Origin: Micractinium sp. NFX-FRZ
Lineage: Eukaryota > Chlorophyta > Trebouxiophyceae > Chlorellales > Chlorellaceae
Assembly: GCA_029339195.1 (NCBI GenBank)
Contig: JAPTJF010000452.1
Span: forward strand, 1 to 50,591
Length of the DNA: 50,591 bases
Direction: 5' to 3'
Shown: piece by piece, positions 50,356 to 50,591 of the stretch
Layout of the letters: the number at the start of each line of letters is the position of its first letter
How positions within the stretch are numbered: the stretch's first letter is position 1
Position numbers and translations under genes: made by a program
Notes under the pieces: model-generated
What the model saw: only the letters and a program-made list of their open reading frames with translations
The model's database searches: none
What the model was told of the DNA's origin: nothing

Positions 50356-50591
50356 CTGCAGGGAGGAAGGCAGCAAGCTTCTGAGGATGCAAGGTGGGAT
50401 GAGTTAGCACAGTGGGGGGGGGGTGCACTGACGGAGCGGCGGCGCAGTGGCGCAGTATCCAGCGCTTCTCCTTCCTCCTCCTCAGGCCGCGGCTCACTTG
50501 AACCCCAAGCAGTCCCACTAGTGGATCTGACCCAAAAACCCGACATTGTTCCCGACGTTTCCTGCAGGCGCAGAATCCATTTCCCCACCTT

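Noticed and set aside
1..50591. Transposons, tRNA or rRNA genes, viral genes
   Set aside because: No transposase, reverse transcriptase, integrase, long terminal repeat, cloverleaf or rRNA-like sequence was seen on either strand.

Overview
This window looks like nuclear DNA from a green alga, most likely a Chlorella-type trebouxiophyte (inference). The base composition is very GC-rich. Genes are split into many small exons by GT-AG introns of roughly 90-500 bp. Trinucleotide (CTG/CAG) and CAC/AGC repeats abound in exons and introns. Three or four genes carry the green-algal TGTAA poly(A) signal at a sensible distance. The protein set (mTERF, LRR and kinase, Cys-Met copper-type protein, CFAP97) also fits. 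I see no bacterial operons, tRNAs, rRNAs, CRISPR arrays or transposon proteins.

Layout. From 1 to 34,449 everything is on the minus strand: a secreted subtilisin-like protease (5124 to beyond the left edge), a receptor-like kinase with signal peptide, leucine-rich repeats, one membrane span and a cytoplasmic kinase (13311-5880, 16 exons, 959 aa), a GATA-like zinc-finger protein with an apparent frameshift (16424-14550), an mTERF organelle protein (19023-17011), and a 38-exon U-box ubiquitin chain-elongation factor of the UFD2/UBE4 family (34449-20024, 1005 aa). From 34.5 kb the strands alternate: TIM10 (+), a putative mitochondrial protein (-), a soluble CTR3-like Cys-Met protein (+), a 74-residue unknown (-), a CFAP97/Hemingway-like protein (+), then on the minus strand a small membrane protein, mitochondrial ribosomal protein uL14 and a DUF6544 protein running off the right edge.

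For the protease, kinase, UBE4, TIM10, Cys-Met, CFAP97 and uL14 genes I spliced exon by exon, and every intron phase closes in frame. These models are therefore much stronger than single open frames.

How they relate. These are ordinary dispersed eukaryotic genes, not one pathway. Several act in mitochondria or plastids (TIM10 import chaperone, uL14, mTERF, the presequence-bearing unknown). Two concern the cell surface (receptor kinase, secreted protease), one ubiquitin-dependent protein turnover, and one probably extracellular copper handling.

The most striking pattern is structural. Many introns contain decayed or near-perfect copies of the adjacent exon edge together with its splice site ('exon-edge echoes'). 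I see them in at least five genes, sometimes on both sides of one exon. The other main points are the plant-like LRR receptor kinase with a non-RD catalytic loop, and the Cys-Met protein with a paired GTAC element upstream.
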